In this document: positions 1 through 8,423 of the stretch, one piece after another | Position numbering within the stretch: position 1 is the first letter of the stretch | Layout of the letters: each line of letters begins with the position of its first letter | Assembly (NCBI GenBank): GCA_020404105.1 | Contig: JADBWH010000110.1 | Coordinates: forward strand, 1-51,050 | Direction: 5' to 3' | Length of the DNA stretch: 51,050 nt | Origin: Pseudanabaena sp. M53BS1SP1A06MG | GTDB lineage: Bacteria; Cyanobacteriota; Cyanobacteriia; Pseudanabaenales; Pseudanabaenaceae | Notes under the pieces: generated by a model | Database searches by the model: none | What the model was told of the DNA's origin: nothing | What the model saw: the letters and a program-made list of their open reading frames with translations, nothing else | Program-made: the position numbers and the translations under genes

Positions 1-57
1 CGCATTAAATGATGTCAAACAAATGCTTGGTTTATGAGATGGTCGCTAAATCGTAAT

Positions 58-1581
58 TTAGTCCAAATCTAGCGTACCTTGCTTAACTTCCATTTGTTTT
101 TCAGCCGATTTCAAGACTTCTAGGGCAAGGAGAATATCAAGGCGTTTTTGGTCTTCGATGATTTCTTGGACGGTGACGATCCGAATTTTATCAACGGGGG
201 CGCTCATGTATTGACTTTTATAAATTCCTGCTTCCTTGGCTTCTTTGATCATGTCTTTGGTGGGCTTTTGCAGGGTAATGAATACGCCTATTACCGCACT
301 TTCACGGGTCATTGTGCCTTGCAGATCGCGAATATCTCTAGATGAGACTTTGCCAGATTTGACTTGCAAAATAATCTTTTCAGGTTCATCTTTTTCACTG
401 CGAAAGTAAGCAATCCCATCAATGCCTTTGTCTGCACCTTTCTTTTGGTTAATTGTGGCGCGGTTATTGGAATAAGTAAGCACTGCCCATTTTTCAAATT
501 CTTTACGAGTGCGATCGTCGCTTTTATTAGCTAGCGCTTCGGCGGATTTCATGTCTTTGGGAATGCCGTTTAGCGTGATGTTGTCTAATACGCCTTTGCC
601 AAAGCTGTCTTCTAATCGTTTGAGGATTAAGCTAATACTTTGATAGGTGATATCAATTCCAATCCATTGACGGTTCCAGCGCTGGGAAACTGCAACCGTT
701 GTACCACAGCCGCAGTAAGCATCGAGAATAACATCGCCTTCGTTACTGCTAGATTTGATGATTCTTTCTAAAAGAGATTCAGGCTTTTGGGTGGGATATC
801 CTAGACGTTCTCGATCTTCACGATTTAGAGTTTCAATATCAATCCAGTAATCTTCGGCTATTTTTCCATCATCAAGATAATACCTATAAACCTTTCCCGT
901 CTTTTTATCCTTTTTTTCTTGATACTGTCTCCCGTCAGGATCTGTACCAACTTTCATATGAGAATTTGGCTTTCTCTCAATTGAAGCTCCTTTCGCATTG
1001 AACACATGATTATCTTTATTACTTTTGGTGTAAAACAAAATCACATCATGCTTGTTCCCAAATCGAGTTTTACTTTTACCTCCAATTGAATAGCACCAAA
1101 CAATTTCATTTTGAAAATCTCCACCTTGAGAGCAAAAAATAGCATCAATAATAATTTTTAAGTAATGAGAAGCACTTGGATCGCAATGCAAATAAAAACT
1201 TCCCGTTGGTTTTAAAACTCGATAAATTTCAGCAATTCGCAACGTCATACTGACCAAATAAGCCAACAAACTCCCCTTACCCAAAACCTTAGCCAAACCA
1301 GAAATCAGATCAATACTTTGCGAAGTAAAATGACCTAAATAATTTTCTTGAATCTCCGCTAAACCCTGATTAGCAATATCATCCCAAGTCCAAGTATCGA
1401 TAAATGCTTGCGCCTGTGCCTGATCCTCTTTCCCAATATTGTTGTAAATCTGGTTATAGTTTCGCTTCGAGTTAAACGGCGGATCGATATAGCACAAATC
1501 AACCGACTCATCCTTGATATGTCGCCGCAACACCTCAAGATTATCCCCGTAAAATAATTGATTCTTAGGTTGATTCGCCAT
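58..1581 (-). CDS. Adenine-type DNA methyltransferase fused to an Mrr-like nuclease domain
   Basis: About 507 aa from the ATG at 1581; an in-frame TTG at 1587 would add two residues. The N-terminal part is a beta-class amino-methyltransferase: catalytic DPPF near residue 33-36, then the SAM-binding motif (DAYCGCGT, near 286) in the later position. The last ~150 residues, after a variable linker, carry GIDG (near 390) followed by QVKSG (near 406). This matches the D...QxK core of Mrr-type restriction endonuclease folds. The two parts suggest modification and cleavage in one chain, or a nuclease-fold domain used only for DNA binding. No separate restriction or specificity gene is adjacent. Family assignment is strong for the methyltransferase; the nuclease domain is inferred from motif spacing. 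Recognition sequence unknown. Confidence 0.85.
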   Translation of the reverse strand: MANQPKNQLFYGDNLEVLRRHIKDESVDLCYIDPPFNSKRNYNQIYNNIGKEDQAQAQAFIDTWTWDDIANQGLAEIQENYLGHFTSQSIDLISGLAKVLGKGSLLAYLVSMTLRIAEIYRVLKPTGSFYLHCDPSASHYLKIIIDAIFCSQGGDFQNEIVWCYSIGGKSKTRFGNKHDVILFYTKSNKDNHVFNAKGASIERKPNSHMKVGTDPDGRQYQEKKDKKTGKVYRYYLDDGKIAEDYWIDIETLNREDRERLGYPTQKPESLLERIIKSSSNEGDVILDAYCGCGTTVAVSQRWNRQWIGIDITYQSISLILKRLEDSFGKGVLDNITLNGIPKDMKSAEALANKSDDRTRKEFEKWAVLTYSNNRATINQKKGADKGIDGIAYFRSEKDEPEKIILQVKSGKVSSRDIRDLQGTMTRESAVIGVFITLQKPTKDMIKEAKEAGIYKSQYMSAPVDKIRIVTVQEIIEDQKRLDILLALEVLKSAEKQMEVKQGTLDLD

Positions 1582-1779
1582 AGTCAAGTTCAGTAAATAG
1601 TCACGATTTCCATCATAGCCCCAAACTATAGGTTAAAAATAGGCGATCGCGCAAAAAACGCCCTTTATTTTTACATTTTTTAGATACTTATCAACTGCGG
1701 AGAGGCTAGATCATTTGCATGAAAATGCTAACATCTAGTCAGTGGTGCTGGAATAAACGAGCATGGCAGATTTTCCAGT

Positions 1780-2073
1780 TTGCGGGATGAACCACTCGCT
1801 AAACAAGTAATCGGTTTACGAGTTCCTGTAAGTCAGCTTGAAATCGTCAAGGCAAAAGGAACTGAATGGATACGCGATGCGATCGCTGAAAAATTACAGA
1901 GAGAATCTGTGATTGCTATTTCTGCTGAAGCTAAGGCAGTCCAAAGATTAGATAGAATCGATAATCCTAGCAACTACACAATTATTGGCGAAGTTAACGC
2001 AGAAATTGATATTGAAGCAATTAATAAACACTTGAAAAAACGTGGTAAAAAGCAAATATCAATTGCAGATTGA
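1780..2073 (+). CDS. Antitoxin-like protein of a toxin-antitoxin pair (5' end possibly frameshifted)
   Basis: A 97-aa reading frame beginning at TTG. It has a short conserved-looking N-terminus (LAKQVIGLRVPVSQLE) followed by WIRDAIAEKL, and a charged C-terminus. It lies directly before, and overlaps by 32 bp, a frame resembling a RelE-type toxin, which is the usual order of a type II pair. An ATG at 1763 starts a different frame (MADFPV...) that would join this one if a single T were added near 1777-1780, so the natural start may have been lost by a 1-nt deletion. No ribosome-binding site supports the TTG. Function is inferred from position and size; the family was not recognised with certainty. 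Confidence 0.5.
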   Translation: MRDEPLAKQVIGLRVPVSQLEIVKAKGTEWIRDAIAEKLQRESVIAISAEAKAVQRLDRIDNPSNYTIIGEVNAEIDIEAINKHLKKRGKKQISIAD

Positions 2074-2305
2074 CAATCTCGTCATCAAGGAAGATTTACC
2101 AATACTACCCATCGATCTGCTAGAAGACTTTACTCATGTCATCAAGCCATTGATGCAGATAGATCCGTTAAATTTTTGTGGGGCTTATTCTTCTCATAAA
2201 CTTCTTGGTCAATTGCAAGGGTATCGCGCACTAGAAATAGACTTTGGAAATAATGATCTTTTTCAGACTGAAACTATTGTGCTTAATACCCAACGAAAGG
2301 CATAG
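2042..2305 (+). pseudogene. C-terminally truncated RelE/ParE-like toxin
   Basis: An 87-aa frame starting at GTG inside the antitoxin-like gene. Its middle reads KLLGQLQGYRALEIDF, the strand-turn segment typical of RelE/ParE-superfamily mRNA interferases. The expected following strands (YRLVYRI-like and the C-terminal catalytic segment) are missing in all frames. The frame instead ends in unrelated residues overlapping the 3' end of the convergent methyltransferase gene by about 43 bp. The toxin is therefore probably inactive. The antitoxin-like gene upstream also has a doubtful 5' end, so the whole pair looks like a relic. Confidence 0.5.
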
Positions 2306-3009
2306 CGCCACTTGAGAGAAAAATTGCTTAAACCTGCGGATTCGGCGATGCTTTTTAATTCAGGAGATTTGAATCCGCGCAAAACAGAAAGGGGTGCATC
2401 ATTCCGCACCATATCTACCGCAGGCAACAGCCTTGTAAGGGCATAGATGCCGTAATAAGCGAAGGGATGGCGATGTAAATCATTGATCAGAATTCCCTGT
2501 TTGGATACACGTTGCATCGATCGCACAATTTGCACAGCATTCTCATGGGCAAAGTGATGTAAAAACATGGCTGCGATCGCAATATCAAACTCACCGTCAT
2601 CGTAGGGAAGTGCCAGAGCATCAGCAACTTCCACTTTGATTTTTGATTGCAAATTTGACGGTAAACGCTTTTGTAAGGCGGAACGGGCATAGTCCACCGT
2701 TACGGGATTAGCATCGATCGCCACAACTTCGACATTAATCACAGGGGATTGCGTTGCTGCCCACCGCACAATATATTCAGGAAAATCGCCAATACCCGTA
2801 CCTAAATCCAGAATACGGATCGTTTGATTTGGATGCGATCGCGATTTTGCTCTCAAAAAAGGAGCAATAATTTCCATCGTAGTTGCATAGCCACCCAAGA
2901 GTTGATTAATTGGGCGCAGTTGTTCTAAAGCATCCGTCAGGCGTTCATCCTGAATTGTGAAATCATCCATCAATTCATCTTGATCGGTGCGGATTTGAAA
3001 TGAAGGCAT
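2263..3009 (-). CDS. Class I SAM-dependent methyltransferase, partner of the type III PKS
   Basis: 248 aa. The SAM-binding motif ILDLGTGIGDF is at residues 67-76, followed by an acidic strand (VVAIDANP) and a motif IV/post-I region (ALPYDDGEFDIAIAAMFLHHF), all typical of Rossmann-type small-molecule methyltransferases. It starts 52 bp downstream of the type III polyketide synthase on the same strand, with a strong hairpin between them. That order suggests O- or C-methylation of the polyketide product; the substrate cannot be read from sequence. Its 3' end overlaps the 3' end of the decayed toxin gene on the other strand. Confidence 0.8.
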   Translation of the reverse strand: MPSFQIRTDQDELMDDFTIQDERLTDALEQLRPINQLLGGYATTMEIIAPFLRAKSRSHPNQTIRILDLGTGIGDFPEYIVRWAATQSPVINVEVVAIDANPVTVDYARSALQKRLPSNLQSKIKVEVADALALPYDDGEFDIAIAAMFLHHFAHENAVQIVRSMQRVSKQGILINDLHRHPFAYYGIYALTRLLPAVDMVRNDAPLSVLRGFKSPELKSIAESAGLSNFSLKWRYAFRWVLSTIVSV

Positions 3010-3037
3010 AGATATTCTCCCTTAGGGTGATGAATTA

Positions 3038-3067
3038 GGATAGGCGGCACTTTGTGCCGCCTATCCT
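3038..3067 (-). other. Hairpin between PKS and methyltransferase genes
   Basis: Perfect 14-bp inverted repeat (AGGATAGGCGGCAC and its complement) with a 2-nt loop. It includes the PKS stop codon. No U-run follows on the minus strand, so it may be an RNA processing or partial-termination site rather than a full terminator. Confidence 0.5.
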
Positions 3068-4188
3068 ATGGATTGAAATAAACAACCTTCAATGGATAGT
3101 CCAGGTCCAAAGGCTAAGGCAATTCCATGATGAAAAGGAGAATTAGAGCGATCTCTAATTCCTGCTTGATGCTTGGCTAATATCTCTTTGAGAATAAATA
3201 GAACTGTTGGCGAACTCATATTGCCATATTGCCGCAGAACATTATAGGAATCAGCAACCATGCGATCGCTTAAGGCAAAAATTGCTTGAATTTGCTCAAT
3301 GATTTTTCTACCCCCTGGGTGAATTGCCCAGAAATCAAGATTTTTTTGCGTGAGATCGTGTTTATTTAAGAACGTTTGTAAATAATTAGGCAAATAAGCC
3401 GCAACTACTTCAGGAACCTTTGGCGATAAGCCCATTAGAAAACCCGTATCACCAATTGTCCAGTTCATTAACTCCTCTGTATTCTCAATCAAGAGACTAC
3501 ATCCATCGGTATAGGCAAGCTTTCCCTCTGCTTCCGCAAATGGATGTGAGGCAAGAATCGCTGCTGCTGCACCATCGGCAAAAATGGCATTGATAATTGT
3601 ATTTTCGAGGGTATCGGCAACTTGGAAATGCAAGGAACATAACTCAACGCAAACTAATAGGACTTTAGCTTGGCGATCGCTTTGGCAAATAGCATGGGCA
3701 GCTTTTAATCCATTAAAGGCAGCATGGCAGCCCATAAATCCAATCATCGTGCGAGCGATCGTATCGGGCAACCCCAATTGCTTAATTAAGTGCATATCTA
3801 TCCCTGGAGCCGAAAAACCTGTGCAACTGACGACGATCAGATGCGTAATCTCTTGAGCCGTAAGTTTTGCCTGCGCGATCGCTTGTTCGGCTGCCTGTAT
3901 AGCTAGTTTTGGTGCATAGATTGCATATATTTGATTACGGCTAAAGGTAGTTGGTGTAGGTTTGAGTTCCCAATTAGGGGGATAGAGTTCAAAATTCTGA
4001 AGATCGCCACCATAATCAGGAATGCAGCTGTAGCGATAGTCAATACCAGAATTTGCATAAATCGCAGGAATTCTTTTTCTAATTGCCACCGATAAACTTT
4101 CGGTTTGTAACATAAAGTCGGCGGCTTCAGTCTGGGTGCGTTTATAAGGTGGGTTGGCAGTTGCGATCGCTTCTAAAACTGTATACAT
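3061..4188 (-). CDS. Type III polyketide synthase (chalcone/stilbene synthase family)
   Basis: 375 aa, a normal length for this family. The catalytic triad is visible: Cys154 in GFMGCHAAFNG, His290 in FWAIHPGGR and Asn323 in RQYGNMSSP. The C-terminal GIALAFGPGLSIE matches the GFGPG loop that lines the active site. These cytoplasmic homodimeric enzymes condense malonyl-CoA units onto an acyl-CoA starter to give pyrones, resorcinols or phloroglucinols. Starter and chain length cannot be predicted here. The next gene is a SAM methyltransferase, consistent with methylation of the product. No cyclase, halogenase or oxidase lies beside it. Confidence 0.92.
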   Translation of the reverse strand: MYTVLEAIATANPPYKRTQTEAADFMLQTESLSVAIRKRIPAIYANSGIDYRYSCIPDYGGDLQNFELYPPNWELKPTPTTFSRNQIYAIYAPKLAIQAAEQAIAQAKLTAQEITHLIVVSCTGFSAPGIDMHLIKQLGLPDTIARTMIGFMGCHAAFNGLKAAHAICQSDRQAKVLLVCVELCSLHFQVADTLENTIINAIFADGAAAAILASHPFAEAEGKLAYTDGCSLLIENTEELMNWTIGDTGFLMGLSPKVPEVVAAYLPNYLQTFLNKHDLTQKNLDFWAIHPGGRKIIEQIQAIFALSDRMVADSYNVLRQYGNMSSPTVLFILKEILAKHQAGIRDRSNSPFHHGIALAFGPGLSIEGCLFQSIG

Positions 4189-4314
4189 TTGATAAAACTG
4201 CCTAGGCTAAAATGAACAAGCATTAACTCAAGAGATCCAAGATACTTTATGAGGAAAATCCGAGGTTCACGTAAATAGCAGTAATAATTCAAGATTTGAT
4301 TTAAGGAACACTAT

Positions 4315-4347
4315 AAGGCTAGGCGGCGCGATGCGCCGACTAGCCTT
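4315..4347 (-). terminator. Intrinsic terminator-like hairpin after the MBL hydrolase gene
   Basis: GC-rich inverted repeat (AAGGCTAG...CTAGCCTT around GGCGGCGCGATGCGCCG), 8 bp past the MBL gene stop and before the divergent-side upstream region of the PKS gene. Confidence 0.55.
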
Positions 4348-4354
4348 ATTAAGA

Positions 4355-5239
4355 TTAAACTTTAACTAAAGGCTTAGCATCTGTGCGAATAGGAATAGAA
4401 ATACACATCCCTTCTCTCGCCATTACTGCTCCCGCAAATCTTTCTTTCGCTAAGCCTTCAAACTCATCTAATTGATCATCACTACGAAGAGGATCATGAT
4501 GGAAAATTACTAGGGTTTTGACATTTGCTGCCTCAGCGACCTTGATCGCCTCTTGCCAAGTCGAATGCCCCCAACCAGTTTTAGGATTAGTGACTGACCA
4601 ATATTCCTCATCAGAATAGGTGGCATCCATAATCAAAACATCGGCATTGCGAGCAAGATGAACAAGATTTTGATCGATATGATCATGAAAATGTTCCGTA
4701 TCCGTGGCATAAACTGCTGAGCGATCGCCAACACTGACTCGATATCCTGTCGCCTCTCCGGGATGATTGAGTATCCCTGACTCCACCGTTACGCCATTCC
4801 CGATCTCGATGATGCTGGGAACTTCCACATCAAAAAACTTCAGACAGGAACCCATAACTCGCAATGGCACAGGGAAATTAGGATGGTGCATTTGTTCCTC
4901 TAGACGATCCTGTATGGTTTGTCCCGTAGGAGCAATTTTGCCATAGATTTTAAAAAGATTACCCTTGATAAAAGCAGGAGTAAAAAAAGGAAAACCTTGG
5001 ATATGATCCCAATGGCTATGAGTAAAGAAAATACTTGCCTCAATCGGCATCTGTTTGAGTAAATACTGACCTAATACTCGAATCCCCGTTCCACCATCAA
5101 AAATTAGTCTTTGACCTTGGCAACGCATTTCTACACAGGATGTATTTCCACCGTAGCGCACAGTACTTGAGCCAGGGGTCGCGATGCTCCCACGTACACC
5201 CCAAAAATGAATAGAAAACTCGCTGTCAGAAATGGACAT
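4355..5239 (-). CDS. MBL-fold metallo-hydrolase
   Basis: 294 aa. The metal-binding signature HSHWDH is at residues 74-79 (HxHxDH), with later histidines and an aspartate in GHSTWQEA, VIFHHDP and DATYSD. The N-terminus (FWGVRGSIATPG...YGGNTSCVE) is typical of a subgroup of metallo-beta-lactamase-fold phosphodiesterases related to RNase Z/PhnP. The fold and a two-metal phosphodiester or ester hydrolase chemistry are well supported; the substrate is unknown. It has its own terminator-like hairpin and is probably monocistronic. Confidence 0.85.
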   Translation of the reverse strand: MSISDSEFSIHFWGVRGSIATPGSSTVRYGGNTSCVEMRCQGQRLIFDGGTGIRVLGQYLLKQMPIEASIFFTHSHWDHIQGFPFFTPAFIKGNLFKIYGKIAPTGQTIQDRLEEQMHHPNFPVPLRVMGSCLKFFDVEVPSIIEIGNGVTVESGILNHPGEATGYRVSVGDRSAVYATDTEHFHDHIDQNLVHLARNADVLIMDATYSDEEYWSVTNPKTGWGHSTWQEAIKVAEAANVKTLVIFHHDPLRSDDQLDEFEGLAKERFAGAVMAREGMCISIPIRTDAKPLVKV

Positions 5240-5600
5240 TAGCTAACTCAGTGTCAGAGAACTTTGAACCATTAGTGTAAGCCTGAAAATCTAGCGGAAT
5301 TCAAGCTTAAATGTACTTGTCTAAATACTGTTATACCTTGAGTTAGGTAATAGCTAGGAGAATAATTATTACTATTTCGCATACTCCTACCTTTAAGCTA
5401 AACAGTCACACATAATGAGCAAGACAATAATAGACTAATAATTTTATCAGGAAGTTAAATCAGAATTAACTAAATAACTTTACTAAATTTAAGTATATCC
5501 TAACCCTATGTATTGAGATGTGGCTATCAGCTTTTAGTACTAGCTAGATTACCCATGACAATTTGCTATTGTTTTTTAATGGGTATTCACTCATTCGATA
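5240..5600. other. AT-rich intergenic region
   Basis: Separates the MBL hydrolase (minus) from the copper ATPase (plus), so it should hold two divergent promoters. No operator, repeat or RNA gene is recognisable in it. Confidence 0.4.
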
Positions 5601-8003
5601 TTGGAACTTTTGAGAATTTTTGTAGATTTGGGATGCAAGTTTGTGGTAGTAACTCAAACAATAGAAATAACAAATTCGCCATCTATTGTGACCTCTAGCT
5701 CTTTAGTTTTAGCAATCACAGGCATGAAATGCGCGGGTTGTGTGGCAGCTGTAGAAAAGCGTTTACTTGGCAGTGAAGGAGTTAAGGCTGCAAGTGTCAA
5801 TTTATTAACTGAGAAAGCAACTGTCGTTTATAGCGGTGAAGCGACACCACAGGATTTTGCCCCGCAGTTAATTGACGCGATCGCGAAGGCAGGCTTTTCG
5901 GCAGAGTTTATTGATCAAAGTGATCGCCAATCAAGGCGCAAATCCATCAATGCAACCGTCCCGCAATCGCTCTGGCTTGGCATTAGTCGAGAGGTAGCCA
6001 TTCCTGCGTTGTTAGTGATTTTAGCGATCGTCGGACATTTAGGCTTAATTGGAATGGTGGATCTGCCACTCCTAGGCAATATGTATGCTCATTGGTTAGT
6101 CGCGACTGTGGCACTCGGCTGGGTTGGTCGCCCAATCTGGTGGGATGGTTTGAAATCATTGTGGTATCGATCTCCAAATATGAACTCCTTGGTGGGACTG
6201 GGAACGATTTCCGCCTATTTAGCAAGCACGATCGCTTTGTATGTACCGCAGCTAGGTTGGCAATGTTTCTTTGAAGAACCTGTGATGCTGTTAGGATTCG
6301 TGCTATTAGGACAGGGTTTATTAGAACGGGCGAAGGGCAAAGCCTCCAAGGCGATTCATGCATTAATGGAATTACAGCCTGCTAATGCCAGACTATTAGT
6401 CAACTCTAAAGATGGTGAGATAATGGTTTCAATCGCTGTGGAAGATTTACAAGTTGGCGATCGCATCATGGTTTGGGCTGGCGAAAAAATCCCTGTCGAT
6501 GGTGAAATTATTGCGGGTAGTTCCAGTGTTGATGAGTCAATGCTCACAGGAGAATCGATGCCTGTCGCAAAACAAGTTGGCGCAAGAGTCGCAGGGGCAA
6601 CCCTGAATTTGACGGGAGCGATTACCGTCCAAGTTTTACAAACTGGTTCTGACACGACCTTAGCAAAGATTGTGTCCTTGGTGGAGTCAGCACAGGCAAG
6701 TAAAGCTCCGATTCAATACTTAGCTGATCGCGTAGCAGGTTATTTTGCTTACTCAGTGATGGCAATCTCAGCATTAACCTTTCTCATTTGGTATGGACTG
6801 CTCCATGCAGAAATCGTGTTTAGTTTGCGCTTAGCGATCGCCGTTTTGGTAGTTGCCTGCCCCTGTGCCTTGGGCTTAGCCACACCGACAGCAATTATGG
6901 TCGGTACGGGCATGGGCGCAGAAAAAGGAATTTTAATCAAAGGTGGGGCAAGTCTAGAGAAGATTGATCAATTGTCCGCCGTTGTCTTTGATAAAACAGG
7001 GACTTTGACAACGGGTAAACCTGAAGTTACAGATGTGATCACCAATGACTTAATTGTGTTTGGGCACAGAATGATCGATCAAACTACTTTCAAAAGTCTG
7101 ACTGATCGGGAAGTACCGACATCGGCTCTCAGGGCTTTGCAATTAGCGGCTAGTGCTGAGGTTGGTGCTAACCATGTTCTCGGGGCAGCAACGATCATCA
7201 AAGCCCAAGAGCTAAACATTGAGCTACTACCAACCCAATCTTCGCAAATTGTTGCTGGTTGTGGTGTGGAAGCCTTACTTGCAACTGGTGAAACAGTTTT
7301 AGTGGGTAATGCTGCATGGTTAGGTGATCGCCAAGTGACAATTTGCAGTGAAATTGAAGAGCGATCACAACAGTTAGCCCAGTTAGGTAAAACACCGATT
7401 TTTGTAGCGGTTGATCACCAACTCTTGGGGATAATTGCTATTCGTGATCGTCTTAAACCAGAAGCTCCTGAAGTTGTCCGCCAAATTGAAGTGATGGGCT
7501 TACAGGTTTGGATGCTCACAGGCGATCGTCAGGAAACGGCGATCGCGATCGCTAATCAGCTAGGAATTCCTGCTGAAAGGGTGATCGCGGAAGTGAAACC
7601 CGATGGTAAAGCTGAGGCAATTCTTCAATTACTCGCCACAGGTCAGCGTGTAGCAATGGTCGGTGATGGGGTTAATGATGCCCCTGCCCTCGCCAGTGCC
7701 ACTGTTGGTATTGCTCTTAGTTCAGGAACCGATGTGGCAATGGAAACTGCGGATATTGTGTTGATGCGTCATGGACTGAGTGATGTTGTGCCTGCGATCG
7801 AACTCAGTCGCGCTACCTTCAACAAAATCCGTCAAAATCTATTTTGGGCTTTTGCCTATAACACCTTGGCAATTCCTGTTGCCGCAGGGCTTCTTTATCC
7901 CAGTTTTGGCATCTCTCTCAACCCTACAATTGCAGGTTTAGCAATGGCATTGAGTTCTGTAAGCGTCGTGATGAGTTCATTATCATTGAGAGCTAGAAAT
8001 TAG
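5601..8003 (+). CDS. Copper-type P1B heavy-metal-translocating ATPase
   Basis: Up to 800 aa. An N-terminal heavy-metal-associated domain carries the MKCAGC metal site (CxxC at 44-47). This is followed by membrane helices, the TGES actuator motif, the intramembrane CPC motif (near 420) that defines copper or silver P1B pumps, DKTGT with the phosphorylated Asp (near 464), MLTGD and [11 protein letters not shown]. It exports or delivers Cu(I) across the plasma or thylakoid membrane. In cyanobacteria the two such pumps are CtaA and PacS, and this sequence does not let me choose. The start is uncertain: TTG 5601, GTG 5643 (GGGAT upstream) and GTG 5688 are all in frame, and the shorter ones put the CxxC at the usual distance from the N-terminus. 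An SMR exporter follows 45 bp later. Confidence 0.9.
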   Translation: MELLRIFVDLGCKFVVVTQTIEITNSPSIVTSSSLVLAITGMKCAGCVAAVEKRLLGSEGVKAASVNLLTEKATVVYSGEATPQDFAPQLIDAIAKAGFSAEFIDQSDRQSRRKSINATVPQSLWLGISREVAIPALLVILAIVGHLGLIGMVDLPLLGNMYAHWLVATVALGWVGRPIWWDGLKSLWYRSPNMNSLVGLGTISAYLASTIALYVPQLGWQCFFEEPVMLLGFVLLGQGLLERAKGKASKAIHALMELQPANARLLVNSKDGEIMVSIAVEDLQVGDRIMVWAGEKIPVDGEIIAGSSSVDESMLTGESMPVAKQVGARVAGATLNLTGAITVQVLQTGSDTTLAKIVSLVESAQASKAPIQYLADRVAGYFAYSVMAISALTFLIWYGLLHAEIVFSLRLAIAVLVVACPCALGLATPTAIMVGTGMGAEKGILIKGGASLEKIDQLSAVVFDKTGTLTTGKPEVTDVITNDLIVFGHRMIDQTTFKSLTDREVPTSALRALQLAASAEVGANHVLGAATIIKAQELNIELLPTQSSQIVAGCGVEALLATGETVLVGNAAWLGDRQVTICSEIEERSQQLAQLGKTPIFVAVDHQLLGIIAIRDRLKPEAPEVVRQIEVMGLQVWMLTGDRQETAIAIANQLGIPAERVIAEVKPDGKAEAILQLLATGQRVAMVGDGVNDAPALASATVGIALSSGTDVAMETADIVLMRHGLSDVVPAIELSRATFNKIRQNLFWAFAYNTLAIPVAAGLLYPSFGISLNPTIAGLAMALSSVSVVMSSLSLRARN

Positions 8004-8047
8004 GCTTTGCAGAGCGTTGTAAAAGATTTAGAGAAATATAAAATATA

Positions 8048-8368
8048 ATGGATTGGATTAATTTAATTGTTGCGGGACTATTGGAAGTTGTTTGGGCGAG
8101 TAGTTTGAGATATACCAATGGCTTTACGAAGCCTATTCCTAGTCTGATTACGGTTGCTACACTTGCAGCCAGTTTTATCCTTCTTGCCCAAGCCTTAAAA
8201 ACTTTACCCATTGGCACTGGCTACGCTGTATGGACAGGTATTGGTGTTGTCGGAACAGCGATCGTTGGTTCTGTATTTTTAGGAGAGCCACGTGACTTAA
8301 TGCGATTTATCTGTATTAGCTTAATTATTGGTGGAATAGTTGGTTTGCGGTTTACAAGCGCAAAATGA
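8048..8368 (+). CDS. sugE: SMR-family exporter of the SugE/Gdx (guanidinium) type
   Basis: 106 aa with four predicted membrane helices. The helix-1 glutamate that binds cations is present (AGLLEVVWA). SLRYTNGF and LPIGTGYAVWTGIGVVG match the SugE/Gdx subtype rather than EmrE. Such antiparallel homodimers export guanidinium and some quaternary ammonium ions in exchange for protons. The gene begins 45 bp after the copper ATPase and could share its transcript. There is no room for a guanidine riboswitch in the 44-bp spacer. Subtype call is from motif resemblance. Confidence 0.85.
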   Translation: MDWINLIVAGLLEVVWASSLRYTNGFTKPIPSLITVATLAASFILLAQALKTLPIGTGYAVWTGIGVVGTAIVGSVFLGEPRDLMRFICISLIIGGIVGLRFTSAK

Positions 8369-8423
8369 TAGGATGAACTTTAAATTGTCTTATCCTATTG
8401 CCTAAAACTAAAGAAATAAAAGA

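Noticed and set aside
5513-5698. 61-aa plus-strand frame before the copper ATPase
   Set aside because: Overlaps the ATPase N-terminus in another frame, has no ribosome-binding site and no recognisable motif.
8004-8047. Guanidine riboswitch ahead of the SugE-type gene
   Set aside because: The spacer is only 44 bp, too short for a guanidine riboswitch, and shows no conserved ACGR-type motif.
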